The notes under the pieces: model-generated
The model's database searches: none
The model's input: the letters and a program-made list of their open reading frames with translations, nothing else
What the model was told of the DNA's origin: nothing
Translations under genes and position numbers: made by a program
Source of the DNA: Rhynchonema sp. JSB1_4
Taxonomy: Eukaryota; Nematoda; Chromadorea; Monhysterida; Xyalidae
DNA: 64,000 bases
NCBI GenBank assembly: GCA_030248065.1
Contig: JASAMV010006346.1
Span: 1-64,000, forward strand
Direction of reading: 5' to 3'
Shown here: piece after piece, positions 29,101-37,500 of the stretch
Layout: each line of letters begins with the position of its first letter
Position numbering within the stretch: position 1 is the first letter of the stretch

Positions 29101-30111
29101 AGTGAATTAATAGAGCCTAAGCCTAAGCAGTGTAGTGGCAGGCAGATGGTTGCAAGGTACCCTTGGGGAGGATGGATCCAGATGGTTGCAAGGTACCCCC
29201 CCTACCCAGCCTCCAGAAGGTTGCAAGGTACCCCTGGGGTCCGAAAAAAAGGGGGGTTTTTGCATGCTTTTTTCTGCAAAATTGGCCGAAAAAATGGTAC
29301 TTTTTTGCATTTTGGCCGAAAATTTGCCCAAAATAGATATTATATGGTGGTTTGCGCGCGGAGCGCGCGATTTTTCGGGTTTTGAGGTCGAAAAACACCC
29401 ATTTTTGCCTATAAAAACCATAAATTGATGGTTGCAGCAAGGTACCCTCCGGGATGGTTGCAAGGTACCTACCCTCCCCCCCAAGGGGTGGTTGCAAGGT
29501 ACCTACTCCTTAGGGGGGGGGGAATCCCCACCCCCATCCCCCCCCAGCCACTACACTGCCCCTAAGTAACATCCCCTATGCTGCAGTGTATTAACGCTTG
29601 ATAGTGGTGCACAAGTACATTTACGCACGTTTATTGTTAGTTCAGAGCACATAATACGCCTCTTATTGACGAATAGACACGAATAAATGCGATTACAAGC
29701 GAAAAAACATCCTTTCAAACCCCCTTTTCGGGGTTTTTAGGGGTATTTCTGGGAACAATTTTTTCAGGTTTGGGTGAGTGAATTAATAGAAGCCCCCCCG
29801 GAATAGAGCCCCCCCGTAATAGAGCCCCCCAAAATGGGGTCAGTGAGTTAATAGAGCCCCCCCCTTCTATTTAGGTTTTTACGGTAATTGTAACTACCGA
29901 ACTACAGACTGCCCCCAACCCGCCAGCGCCCGCCACCGAACCAACCAGTCTGTGTGTTCATGCACTCGACGACGGCGTCGAGCAGGTCGATGTCCAATCG
30001 TCCCGAAAAGTCCAACAACCGGTCGGCACTTTGCTGCAAATCGGCCGTCATCTTGATGCTGCTGCTGGACGTCGGCGTCTGTTGCGCACAACCGTTGTTC
30101 AGCAGGGTCAT
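2298..30111 (-). CDS. XPO1: Exportin-1 / CRM1, nuclear export receptor, 30 exons, complete
   Basis: Exportin-1 is the karyopherin-beta receptor that, with RanGTP, binds leucine-rich export signals and carries cargo out through nuclear pores. Thirty exons on the minus strand join in frame with matching phases at every junction and give 1118 residues (3357 nt with the stop); human XPO1 is 1071. The translation follows the family end to end: N-terminal PDAWTRVD block, [18 protein letters not shown]-9 acidic loop, KKRGK-like NES-groove helix, [18 protein letters not shown], and [10 protein letters not shown] near the C-terminus. The first in-frame Met of the conserved run is at 30111; the Met at 30051 has a better Kozak context (A at -3), aligns with the human start and would give 1098 residues. 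Exon coordinates are in the four entries that follow. The last 30 or so residues after SVPG do not resemble the usual acidic tail. No AATAAA was seen within 2 kb downstream. Confidence 0.97.
2806..2906. repeat. Relic of fold-back element in XPO1 intron 28
   Basis: Short inverted segments (CAGTGGAACACTTCAGTGG against AACTTTCCACTAACTCTCC) match the arms of the better-preserved fold-back at 7550-7904. Boundaries are approximate. Confidence 0.4.
7550..7904. mobile_element. Fold-back miniature element, XPO1 intron 19
   Basis: The two ends are inverted copies: CACCAAACG...GGGTGATATTCACGAAA on the left and TTTCGTGAATATCA...CGTTTGGTG on the right, followed inward by GGTGGAGTGGAGAGTT and its complement. 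The whole 350 bp can fold into one hairpin. It has no coding capacity. Short open frames across it on both strands are by-products of the palindrome. A related terminus (GGGTGATATTTTCGAAACGG) recurs at 44.3-44.55 kb and 60.43 kb. Confidence 0.7.
8630..9089. mobile_element. Miniature element with GTATCGG repeats, XPO1 intron 18
   Basis: Ends are inverted: TAGGGATCCG at 8630 and CGATCCCTA ending at 9089, with an apparent 3-bp AGT on each side. The outer 80-100 bp at both ends are short repeats of GGTATCGG/GGTGTCGG; the middle is AT-rich with no open frame. A decayed copy of the interior lies at about 50213-50353. Confidence 0.65.
10153..11347 (-). CDS. XPO1: XPO1 exons 14-16 (NES-binding groove)
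   Basis: Exons: 11347-11269, 10686-10562, 10263-10153; end phases 1, 0, 0. Exon 14 reads [20 protein letters not shown]. Exon 15 carries [19 protein letters not shown] and [16 protein letters not shown]. Exon 16 is the nearly invariant [20 protein letters not shown]. The Cys in LLGLCEQK (residue 556 here) is the position of human Cys528, the covalent target of leptomycin B, so this protein is predicted to be sensitive. Intron 14 contains a homopolymer tract of about 190 bp. The exon 15 donor (GTCGGT) is weaker than most. Confidence 0.96.
10884..11133. repeat. Giant poly(A)/poly(T) tract, XPO1 intron 14
   Basis: About 190 nearly uninterrupted A residues on the top strand (two blocks, 10921-11005 and 11041-11123, separated by about 35 bp of A/T-rich sequence), ending in a run of nine C. 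On the XPO1 sense strand this is poly(U). It lies about 0.2 kb from exon 15. There are no flanking duplications or retroelement sequence, so it is probably a simple-sequence expansion; its true length is uncertain in any assembly. Confidence 0.9.
11586..14422 (-). CDS. XPO1: XPO1 exons 7-13 (HEAT repeats and acidic loop)
   Basis: Exons: 14422-14279, 13834-13661, 12836-12703, 12640-12571, 12483-12417, 12160-12089, 11689-11586; end phases 0, 0, 2, 0, 1, 1, 0. Exon 7 reads [15 protein letters not shown]. Exon 8 is the [14 protein letters not shown] helix. Exon 9 is [16 protein letters not shown]. Exon 10 is PPRRKLY. Exons 11 and 12 together encode the HEAT-9 hairpin ([16 protein letters not shown], then [17 protein letters not shown]), which in known CRM1 structures controls cargo release; an intron splits it at the Gly codon. 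Exon 13 is [11 protein letters not shown] then [12 protein letters not shown]. Confidence 0.96.
14423..20909. other. XPO1 intron 6, promoter-proximal part of nested gene
   Basis: Apart from the element at 14675-15097, about 6 kb here contains none of the repeat families that fill the other long introns. It is mixed-composition, complex sequence with short TGTG/ACAC runs and no convincing exon on either strand. It lies directly upstream of the opposite-strand MARVEL gene, so it may hold that gene's promoter and enhancers or untranslated exons. That role is inferred only from position. Confidence 0.4.
14675..15097. mobile_element. TA-flanked element, TACTGKC family, XPO1 intron 6
   Basis: TATACTG at 14673 and CAGTATA ending at 15099 form inverted ends with an apparent TA duplication. 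The interior has alternating runs of A and T joined by CGG and the motif TTTTTCCAGTACTTAAG. The same interior is found at 53343-53742, 54538-54749 and 58551-58756, so these are one family. Confidence 0.65.
20910..22396 (+). CDS. MARVEL-domain four-pass membrane protein, nested in XPO1 intron 6
   Basis: Four exons on the plus strand, 20910-20972, 21304-21474, 21790-21906, 22274-22396, all joining in phase 0, give 157 residues. Donors are GTCAGT, GTGAGT and GTAAGT; acceptors are TTCCAG, CACAG and CACAG. Four hydrophobic segments are visible: about 17-36 ([20 protein letters not shown]), 38-62, 81-102 and 118-135. The opening GVLKTLQV, the PW between segments 2 and 3, and the short polar tail (SETTAGRK) fit the MARVEL family (plasmolipin/CMTM-like), which organises apposed membranes and vesicle traffic. 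The ATG has a good context (A at -3, G at +4); the start MGC could be lipid-modified. The gene runs opposite to XPO1 and lies wholly inside its intron. Which MARVEL subfamily it belongs to is not clear. Confidence 0.85.
22636..22641 (+). terminator. Candidate polyadenylation signal of the MARVEL gene
   Basis: AATAAA lies 240 nt after the stop codon of the nested gene on its sense strand. Confidence 0.45.
23321..30111 (-). CDS. XPO1: XPO1 exons 1-6 (N-terminal Ran-binding region)
   Basis: Exons in transcript order: 30111-29946, 26615-26433, 25685-25567, 25012-24909, 24032-23918, 23440-23321. End phases are 1, 1, 0, 2, 0, 0. Exon 1 carries [19 protein letters not shown]; exon 2 the importin-beta N-terminal signature [11 protein letters not shown] and [12 protein letters not shown]; exon 3 [15 protein letters not shown]; exon 4 [19 protein letters not shown]; exon 5 ends HVM; exon 6 [16 protein letters not shown]. 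In the family this region (IBN_N plus the Xpo1 domain) holds RanGTP. Introns 1 (3.3 kb) and 2 (0.75 kb) are filled with transposon remains. Intron 4 holds a 271-bp miniature element. Confidence 0.96.
24081..24351. mobile_element. 271-bp TA-flanked MITE, copy 1, XPO1 intron 4
   Basis: Inverted ends TTGGTGGCACAATGAC and TCCTTGTGCAACCAA are flanked by TA. Three better-preserved copies occur at 27841-28109, 46759-47033 and 62277-62550. No coding capacity. The TA target suggests mobilisation by a Tc1/mariner-type enzyme, which is inference. Confidence 0.8.
25685..26432. repeat. XPO1 intron 2: transposon remnants
   Basis: CAGTGTAGTTCCTGG at 25817 is the terminus of the hAT-like families seen elsewhere. 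Inward lie repeats of TACTTACCTCTCAC and TACCTCTCAC, runs of G, and an interior containing GTCGCGCGCTCC next to stretches like GGGCAATTTTCGGC. The interior is shared with the D and G families below. No intact pair of ends was found. Confidence 0.5.
26707..27310. repeat. Fragments of several transposons, XPO1 intron 1
   Basis: TAGTGACTAACTGGGAAAAA at 26707 is the inverted match of the segment ending at 31029. CAGTGGAGTCGTTGGG at 26945 is one end of the J family (complete at 27514-28205). From 27115 to 27300 are AATAGAGCCCCCC words and ATTTAGGTTTTTA, one end of the H family (complete at 29063-29884). All are truncated. Confidence 0.6.
27514..28205. mobile_element. hAT-like non-autonomous element (family J, GGTATCC repeats)
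   Basis: Ends CAGTGGTGTCGTTGGG and CCCAACGACACCACTG are exact inverted repeats, flanked by an exact 8-bp duplication ATACCAGG (27506-27513 and 28206-28213). Repeats of GGTATCCGGTATCC lie inside both ends. A TA-flanked MITE (27841-28109) is inserted inside, so this element is older than that insertion. No open frame. Host site is an AATACC-repeat element in XPO1 intron 1. Confidence 0.9.
27841..28109. mobile_element. TA-flanked MITE, copy 2, nested in element J
   Basis: Inverted ends TTGGTCGCACAATGAC and GTCATTGTGCGACCAA with TA on both sides. The interior includes TTCAGCTGAAAATAATCTAG and CACGTTGCCGCAGGTCTGAA, shared with the other three copies. Confidence 0.9.
28206..28974. mobile_element. 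Composite element: AATACC arm (I) and ACTAACCGCCGC arm (B)
   Basis: The left side carries CCAATACC words. The middle (GTCACTTTTTGACG..., AAATTGCC) is the same core found inside B and E elements at 47.8, 53.15 and 55.0 kb, in reverse. The right side carries GGCGGCGCGGCGGTTAGTGT words and ends CCAGGAACTACACTG at 28974. The two arms belong to different families, so the element looks chimeric. A C-family element is inserted at 28497-28899. Confidence 0.6.
28497..28899. mobile_element. hAT-like element, family C (GGTACAGTAGGTAGG words)
   Basis: Ends CAGTGGTGTAGCT and AGCTACACCACTG with the exact 8-bp duplication TGTACTAG (28489-28496, 28900-28907). Near both ends are repeats of GGTACAGTAGGTAGGTTGCC or its complement. 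In the centre is the hairpin CGCGCGCAGCGCGCG. A sister copy is at 52544-52918. Non-coding. Confidence 0.9.
29063..29884. mobile_element. TA-flanked element, family H (AATAGAGCCCCCC words)
   Basis: Ends CCGTAAAAACCTAAATA and TATTTAGGTTTTTACGG with TA on each side. AATAGAGCCCCCC and GGGGTCAGTGA words sit near both ends; the interior (GTAACATCCCCTAT...) matches the copy at 63645-64000. A D-family hAT-like element is inserted at 29128-29558. Confidence 0.8.
29128..29558. mobile_element. hAT-like element, family D (GGTTGCAAGGTACC words)
   Basis: Ends CAGTGTAGTGGCAGG and AGCCACTACACTG; flanks AGCCTAAG and CCCCTAAG are an imperfect 8-bp pair. GGTTGCAAGGTACC is repeated three times on each side. The interior holds the hairpin GCGCGCGGAGCGCGCG and TTTTGAGGTCGAAAAACACC. 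Copies at 55497-56353 and 63331-63644. Confidence 0.8.
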
Positions 30112-31589
30112 TCGCGAGAATACGGTCAATTGAAGAATTGGGGGGGGCTTGGATTCGGGCGGGGCGGGGACGAGTTTGGTTTTTGATTTCCACTCCACTT
30201 GGCGAACGGAAAGAAGAGGCGAAACGATGAACGCGGGGACAATTCAGAATATTGTTAGCAGGAAATATCGATGAAATTAATGGCTGGGGAATGAATCAAG
30301 ATCCACGATGCACGCAGATTTACGGGTCACAATTTGAATGCACAAAATCAATCATTCAGTCAATAATTCAATTCATTCAATTTTAGGGAAAATTCGCACG
30401 TTAGAAAGCACATTCGCATTTACCACCACGCAGTGAGCACACAATAATAAACACACGGTGAACCTGGAAGATAAAAAAAGTTATAATTTCGCAACGATAC
30501 AGCAATATGGAAAGCAAAAGCACAACGAAACAATTTCGAAAAGTGGACCAGACAGTATTTATTACTCCAAAATAAAACGAATTGAAAAAGAAAATTTTGA
30601 AAAAACTCACGTGATTGCTCTATGGAGGAGCGAGCGAAAAAACGACATCACGGAAAAAATAAACGCAAAGAACCATGGTGACTTTAATTACTTCAACTTG
30701 CATTTTTGGTGAAAACAGTTTTTTTTCAAATAAATTACTGCGCTTAAGGACTTCCGAAGCCAAAAACACCCATTTCTGGCAGTTTTTGCCACAGTTACGG
30801 TTCGCTGAGAAACCTGTGTGTTTTATGACGAAAAAGCGTCGTTTTCGAATGTTAAATCTTCTTTGAGACCTTACAACGTTTTTGTGAGTTGGGCTCAACC
30901 CCTCAAGAAAATTTTTCCCACTTTGGACCAAACAACACAGTTTTCTCAAATCACCAGGTAGTTTTTTTGGATTATTTATTTTCGAAAATACCGGGCTCCG
31001 GTCTTTCCGTTTTTTTGCAGTTAGTCACTAGGCACCGAACTGGTTGATATGCCCACGGATACACAATGTATGTGTAGAGCTCTGATTGGGTGCGCCTGGT
31101 GAAGAAAACGAGAACGAGGTTCGGAGCACGTTCTGATCGAGTTCGCGCATGCGTGTAACATCAGCCAGCTGGCCACGTGCGTCTATATGGTGCATGTGCG
31201 TCTATATGTTGCGTGTGCAACACATTGCGCAATATGACAGCCTTTAGGGGCGTTCATAAGCCCACGTGCAGCATAGGTTCTTACATTATTCTTCTTAACT
31301 ACGAGAACTCGACTATAAACAGTACAGTAGAACTGCGTGCAGCGCGGTGTCATGGGGGGATTTGGTCCGAACAGATCAAGACATATATTTATTGCGGTAT
31401 TAATATCATTTTTCATTTCTGACGGAAATTTTCCGTCACGATATGAGCATCAAACACTTTCGGCAGTATTACTCAAAACAATCGTCAAAAGCATGGCAGG
31501 TCAGTTGCTAAAAAAATCCCAAAGAACAATAGTCGTAATAGACAGAAAGCATAATGTCACGGATAACCCAATAGGCGAACACCATTTAA
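30112..31589. other. XPO1 upstream region / astacin downstream region
   Basis: About 1.5 kb between XPO1 exon 1 and the astacin stop; both genes are on the minus strand. It must contain the XPO1 promoter and 5' UTR, but no TATA box was evident. At 30670-31029 is a repeat remnant ending CAGTTAGTCACTA. The rest is complex sequence without a recognisable exon. Confidence 0.5.
31388..31393 (-). terminator. Candidate polyadenylation signal of the astacin gene
   Basis: AATAAA on the minus strand, about 200 nt after the astacin stop codon. Confidence 0.5.
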
Positions 31590-34500
31590 TCACGAGCAAA
31601 GCCGACACGACTTTTCACAGAACATTTTCATCCAGCCGGAATGAACGTCACAGAACTGCCAGGTGATCAGAATGGCACAGTCAGTTCTCAGATCATTGCA
31701 TTCATCAGAAGGTGCGTGAGTGCTGCCTTGTGTTGTCACAAAGGTCGTGGTAGCTGCTGTTGTCTTAAAGGTGCTATTGGTCCTTGTCACTTCACGGGGA
31801 TGTTGACAGTTGGCCTGACAGGTCGTCGCACACTGTTCCCTTGCCCAAACAGGGTACCTGTCGCACCAGCCCTGTTGCTCGAATCGACTGCAATGCGCAC
31901 TTTGATCGGGTAGACATGATGCACCTGGAAACATGCAGGTCACGTACGGTATAAAGTAGGCAGACGCATCACTATACGTGTGCGACGGTTCAGTCCCGGG
32001 GCACAGGTTCAGGCCCGGCCGATTCAGGCACGGCTGAAGCCTAATCCTGAGCCTACAAATGGGTCATGCTGGACCTGAATCGACTGGGCCTGAAAAACTG
32101 GGCCTGAAAAGGTCGGGCCTGAACTTCCGGACCTGAAAAGTCGCGCAATAATCACTATGGCCAGCGGCAGACATTGGCGATTTCTGGTGTTAATTTCGGA
32201 CTTTGAGGTGTGTTTCGCCAGTTTTTGCATCAAACCTAATCAGTAACTTTTTGGGTGAAAGACGTACTTATCTGGCCAAGCGCAAAAAGGCTGGTGCAGG
32301 AACAACCCTTCACACTGATCGACTGTTGTGAATTTGTTTGAAAAAAGTTCCCAGCATCAAAAAAGTGACCAAACATCGATCGACTCTGCAACGGACCTCA
32401 GACCGAGGTTGATATTTACAACCAGTGTTCGAACGGGATCCCGATCCCGATCCCGGGATCCCGGCCCCTTTTTCCGATCCCGATCCCGTCATTTTGAAAA
32501 AGTCAATCCCGATCCCGATCCCGCCCAAAAAAGTACCGGGATCGGGATTAAGTTTTGAGAACAAAAAGTAAAAAATTATGCAATCATTATTCGCCAAGCT
32601 GTTGTAAGGGCGCGGCCAGGCAAACGCGGGCGCGGGTCGCGGTCAGAAAAATATTCTATGTCCAATAACCGCCCCCACGTGTTTGCATGGCCGCACTTGC
32701 GGGTCGCGGTTTGCGGGTCACTTGAAACATTTATTTGGTTGCAACACAAGAAAATTAACCCATCAGCGTAGAGCCAACGTCGCAGACGTGCCCGTAGCAC
32801 AGCGCTGATCAGTTCATTTTTGTGTGTTGGCTACACAGGGAAAACTCCAATGTCTAGGTCTGGAAAGGTGTGTCCCAGGCACACGGGTAGGCACGCTGCT
32901 AAAACTGCCTAGACGGACCTAGACATTGAGTGCCTGCTGCGCACGTGCCTAGATGGACCTAGACATTGTGCTGATGCTGCGCCAATGCCTAGATGGACCT
33001 AGATTTTGGGCAAGCAGCCTGCAAATGCCTAGATGGACCTAGACATTGGGCCCCGCGCTAACCAATGCCTAGACGCACCTAGATTTTGGGCACGTAGTAA
33101 ACGATTGGGCTCTGCCACAGTTGGTGCACAGTGGCCTAGTAAAGGGTTAAGTACTGGTTCAATTGATTCACAGAGGCCTTGGAAACAGTTGGTACTAGTA
33201 CAGTTGGGAACAGAAGCTTAGAAACGGTTGGGTACTAATGCACTGAAGCCTATTCAATGGTTGGGTACTGGTACAGTTGCTGCACAGAAGCTGGGTAAAC
33301 GGTTAGTCAAGTAGGGGCACAGAAGGCTGGTAAACAGTTATGTTGCATGATTCTTGTACAAAAAGTGCACCATGCACACAAGAATGACGTCAATCTTTTA
33401 GCATAGTAACCCGGCAACGTGGCTGGGCTGATGGAGCCCTGATCTACCTTATTAGGACGATGTTGCATGTTTCTTGTACAAAAAGTGCACCATGCACATA
33501 AGAATGACGTGAACCTTTCAGCATAGAAACCCGGCAACCTGGCTGGGCTGACGGAGCCCTGCTCTACCTTATTAGGCCGATGTTGCATGATTCATGCGTA
33601 AAAAGTGCACCATGCACATAAGAATGACGTCAACTTTTTAGCATCGTAACCCGGCAACCTGGCTGGGCTGACGGAGCACTGCTCTACCTAATTAGGCCGA
33701 TGTTGCATGATTCTTGTACAAAAAGTGCACCATGCACACAAGAATGACGTCAATCTTTTAGCATAGTAACCCGGCAACCTGGCTGGGCTGACGGAGCCCT
33801 GATCTACCTTATTAGGACGATGTTGCATGATTCTTGTACAAAAAGTGCACCATGCACATAAGAATGACGTGAATCTTTCAGCATAGTAACCCGGCAACCT
33901 GGCTGGGCTGACGGAGCCCTGCTCTACCTTATTAGGCCGATGTTGCATGATTCATGAGTAAAAAGTGCACCATGCACATAAGAATGACGTCAACTTTTTA
34001 GCATCGTATCCCGGCAACCTGGCTGGGCTGACAGAGCCCTGCTCTACCTTATTAGGCCGATGTTGCATGATTCTTGTACAAAAAGTGCACCATGCACACA
34101 AGAATGACGTCAATCTTTTAGCATAGTAACCCGGCAACCTGGCTGGGCTGATGGAGCCCTGCTCTACCTTATTAGGCCGATGTTGCATGATTCATGAGTA
34201 AAAAGTGCACCATGCACATAAGAATGACGTCAACTTTTTAGCATCGTATCCCGGCAACCTGGCTGGGCTGACGGAGCCCTGCTCTACCTTATTAGGCCGA
34301 TGTTGCATGATTCTTGTACAAAAAGTGCACCATGCACACAAGAATGACGTCAATCTTTTAGCATAGTAACCCGGCAACCTGGCTGGGCTGACGGAGCCCT
34401 GATCTACCTTATTAGGACGATGTTGCATGATTCTTGTACAAAAAGTGCACCATGCACATAAGAATGACGTGAATCTTTCAGCATAGTAACCCGGCAACCT

Positions 34501-37500
34501 GGCTGGGCTGACGGAGCCCTGCTCTACCTTATTAGGCCGATGTTGCATGATTCATGAGTAAAAAGTGCACCATGCACATAAGAATGACGTCAACTTTTTA
34601 GCATCGTATCCCGGCAACCTGGCTGGGCTGACAGAGCCCTGCTCTACCTTATTAGGCCGATGTTGCATGATTCTTGTACAAATTGTGCACAATGCAAAAA
34701 TGACGTCAACTTTTTAGCACTATCCCCAACCTGGCTGGGCTGACAGAGCCCTGCTCTACCTTATTAGGCCGATGTTGCATGATTCTTGTACAAAAAGTGC
34801 ACCATGCACACAAGAATGACGTCAATCTTTTAGCATAGTAACCCGGCAACCTGGCTGGCTGATGGAGCCCTGATCTACCTTATTAGGCCGATGTTGCATG
34901 TTTCTTGTACAAAAAGTGACCATGCACATAAGAACGAACTTTCAGCATGCCCCTCTCTACGGAGCCCTTCTACCTTATTAGGCCGAGTGCATGTCAAAAA
35001 GTGCCCATCACATAAGAATGACGTCAACTTTTTAGCATTATCCCGGCAACCGCTACGGAGCCTTCTACCTATAGGCCGATGTTGCTCAGGCCATGCAATA
35101 AGAAACGCAACTTTTTAGCATGATCCCAACCGCTGGGCTGACAGAGCCCTGTCTACCTTATTAGGCATGTTCATGATTCTTGTACAAAAAGTGCACCATG
35201 CACACAAAATGACGTCAATCTTTAGCAAGTAACCCGGCAATGCTGGTGAGAGCCCTGATCTACCTTATTAGGACGATGTTGCATGTTTCTTGTACAAAAA
35301 GTGCACCATGCACATAAGAATGACGTGAACCTTTCAGCATAGAAACCCGGCAACCTGGCTGGGCTGACGGAGCCCTGCTCTACCTTATTAGGCCGATGTT
35401 GCATGATTCTTGCGTAAAAAGTGCACCATGCACATAAGAATGACGTCAACTTTTTAGCATCGTAATCCGGCAACCTGGCTGGGCTGACGGAGCCCTGCTC
35501 TACCTTATTAGGCCGATGTTGCATGATTCTTGTACAAAAAGTGCACCATGCACACAAGAATGACGTCAATCTTTTAGCATAGTAACCCGGCAACCTGGCT
35601 GGGCTGACGGAGCCCTGATCTACCTTATTAGGCCGATGTTGCATGATTCTTGTACAAAAAGTGCACCATGCACACAAGAATGACGTCAATCTTTTAGCAT
35701 AGTAACCCGGCAACGTGGCTGGGCTGATGGAGCCCTGATCTACCTTATTAGGACGATGTTGCATGTTTCTTGTACAAAAAGTGCACCATGCACATAAGAA
35801 TGACGTGAACCTTTCAGCATAGAAACCCGGCAACCTGGCTGGGCTGACGGAGCCCTGCTCTACCTTATTAGGCCGATGTTGCATGATTCATGCGTAAAAA
35901 GTGCACCACGCACATAAGAATGACGTCAACTTTTTAGCATCTAACCCGGAACCTGGCTGGGCTGACGAGCCCTGCTCTACCTTATTAGGCCGATGTTGCA
36001 TGATTCTTGTACAAAAAGTGCACCATGCACACAAGAATGACGTCAATCTTTTAGCATAGTAACCCGGCAACCTGGCTGGGCTGACGGAGCCCTGATCTAC
36101 CTTATTAGGACGATGTTGCATGATTCTTGTACAAAAAGTGCACCATGCACATAAGAATGACGTGAATCTTTCAGCATAGTAACCGCAACCTGGCTGGGCT
36201 GAGGAGCCCTGCTCTACCTTATTAGGCCGATGTTGCATGATTCAAGTAAAAAGTGCACCATGCACATAAGAATGACGTAACTTTTTAGCATCGTATCCCG
36301 GCAACCTGGCTGGGCTGACAGAGCCCTGCTCTACCTTATTAGGCCAATGTTGCATGGTTCTTGTACAAAAAGTGCACCATGCACACAAAATACGTCAATC
36401 TTTTAGCATAGTAACCCGACCTGGCTGGGCGATGGAGCCCTGCTCTACCTTATTAGGCCGATGTTGCATGATTCATGAGTAAAAAGTGCACATGCACATA
36501 AGAATACGTCAACTTTTTAGCACGTATCCCGGCAACCGCTGCTGACAGAGCCCTGCTCTACCTTATTAGGCCGATGTTGCATGATTCATGGGCAAAAAGT
36601 GCACATGCACATAAGAATGACGTCAACTTTTTAGCATAGTATCCCGCAACCTGGCTGGGCTGACAGAGCCCTGCTCTACCTTATTAGGCCGATGTTGCAT
36701 GATCATGGAAAAAGTGCACCAGAAGAATAGTTTTTTGATATCCGTTAGAGCCTTTTTTAGGCTTATTTAAGTGCACACAAAACGTCATCTTTTAGCATAG
36801 TAACCGGCAACCTGCTGGGCTAGAGTTACTTATATCCCATGTTGAATTTGTACAAAACGTGCACCATGCACATAAGAATGACGTCAACTTTTTAGCACCG
36901 TATCCCGGCAACCTGGCTGGGCTGACAGAGCCCTGCTCTACCTTACTAGGCCGATGTTGCATGACTCTTGTACAAAAAGTGCCCCATGCACATAAGAATG
37001 ACGTCAACCTTTTAGCATAGTAACCCGGCAACTTGGCTGGGCTGACGGAGCCCTGATCTACCTTATTAGGCCGATGTTGCATGATCCTTGTACAAAAAGT
37101 GCACCATGCACATAAGAATGACGTCAACCTTTTAGCATCGTAACCCGGCCACCTGGCTGGGCTGACTGACACCTGCACTACCTTATTAGGCCGATGTTGC
37201 ATGATTCTTGTACAAAAAGTGCACCATGCACATACAACTGACGTCAACTTTTTTTAGCATCGTAACCCGGCAACCTGGCTCGCCTGACAGAGCCCTGCCC
37301 TATCTCATTAGGCCGATGTTGCTTGATTCTTGCACTGCGTACAAGGCTTCTGTGCATCAACTGCACCAGTACCCAACGTTCACCAGGCTTCTGTACAACT
37401 GCTCCACTGCCCTACTGTTTACAATGGCTTCTGTGCACGAACTGCACTAGTAACCAACCGTTCACCAGCTTCTGTACGCCAACTGCTCAACTACCCATCT

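Noticed and set aside
31590..31924. ShKT exon as a separate small toxin-like gene
   Set aside because: It lacks a start and signal peptide of its own, and its phase-1 acceptor matches the phase-1 donor of astacin exon 5.
33307..37247. Minus-strand open frames of 40-residue repeats (up to 220 residues)
   Set aside because: The satellite unit is 120 bp, so one stop-free frame repeats automatically; variants do not favour synonymous changes and ragged units break the frame.
33340..37325. CRISPR-like array
   Set aside because: Repeats abut without unique spacers and the DNA is eukaryotic.
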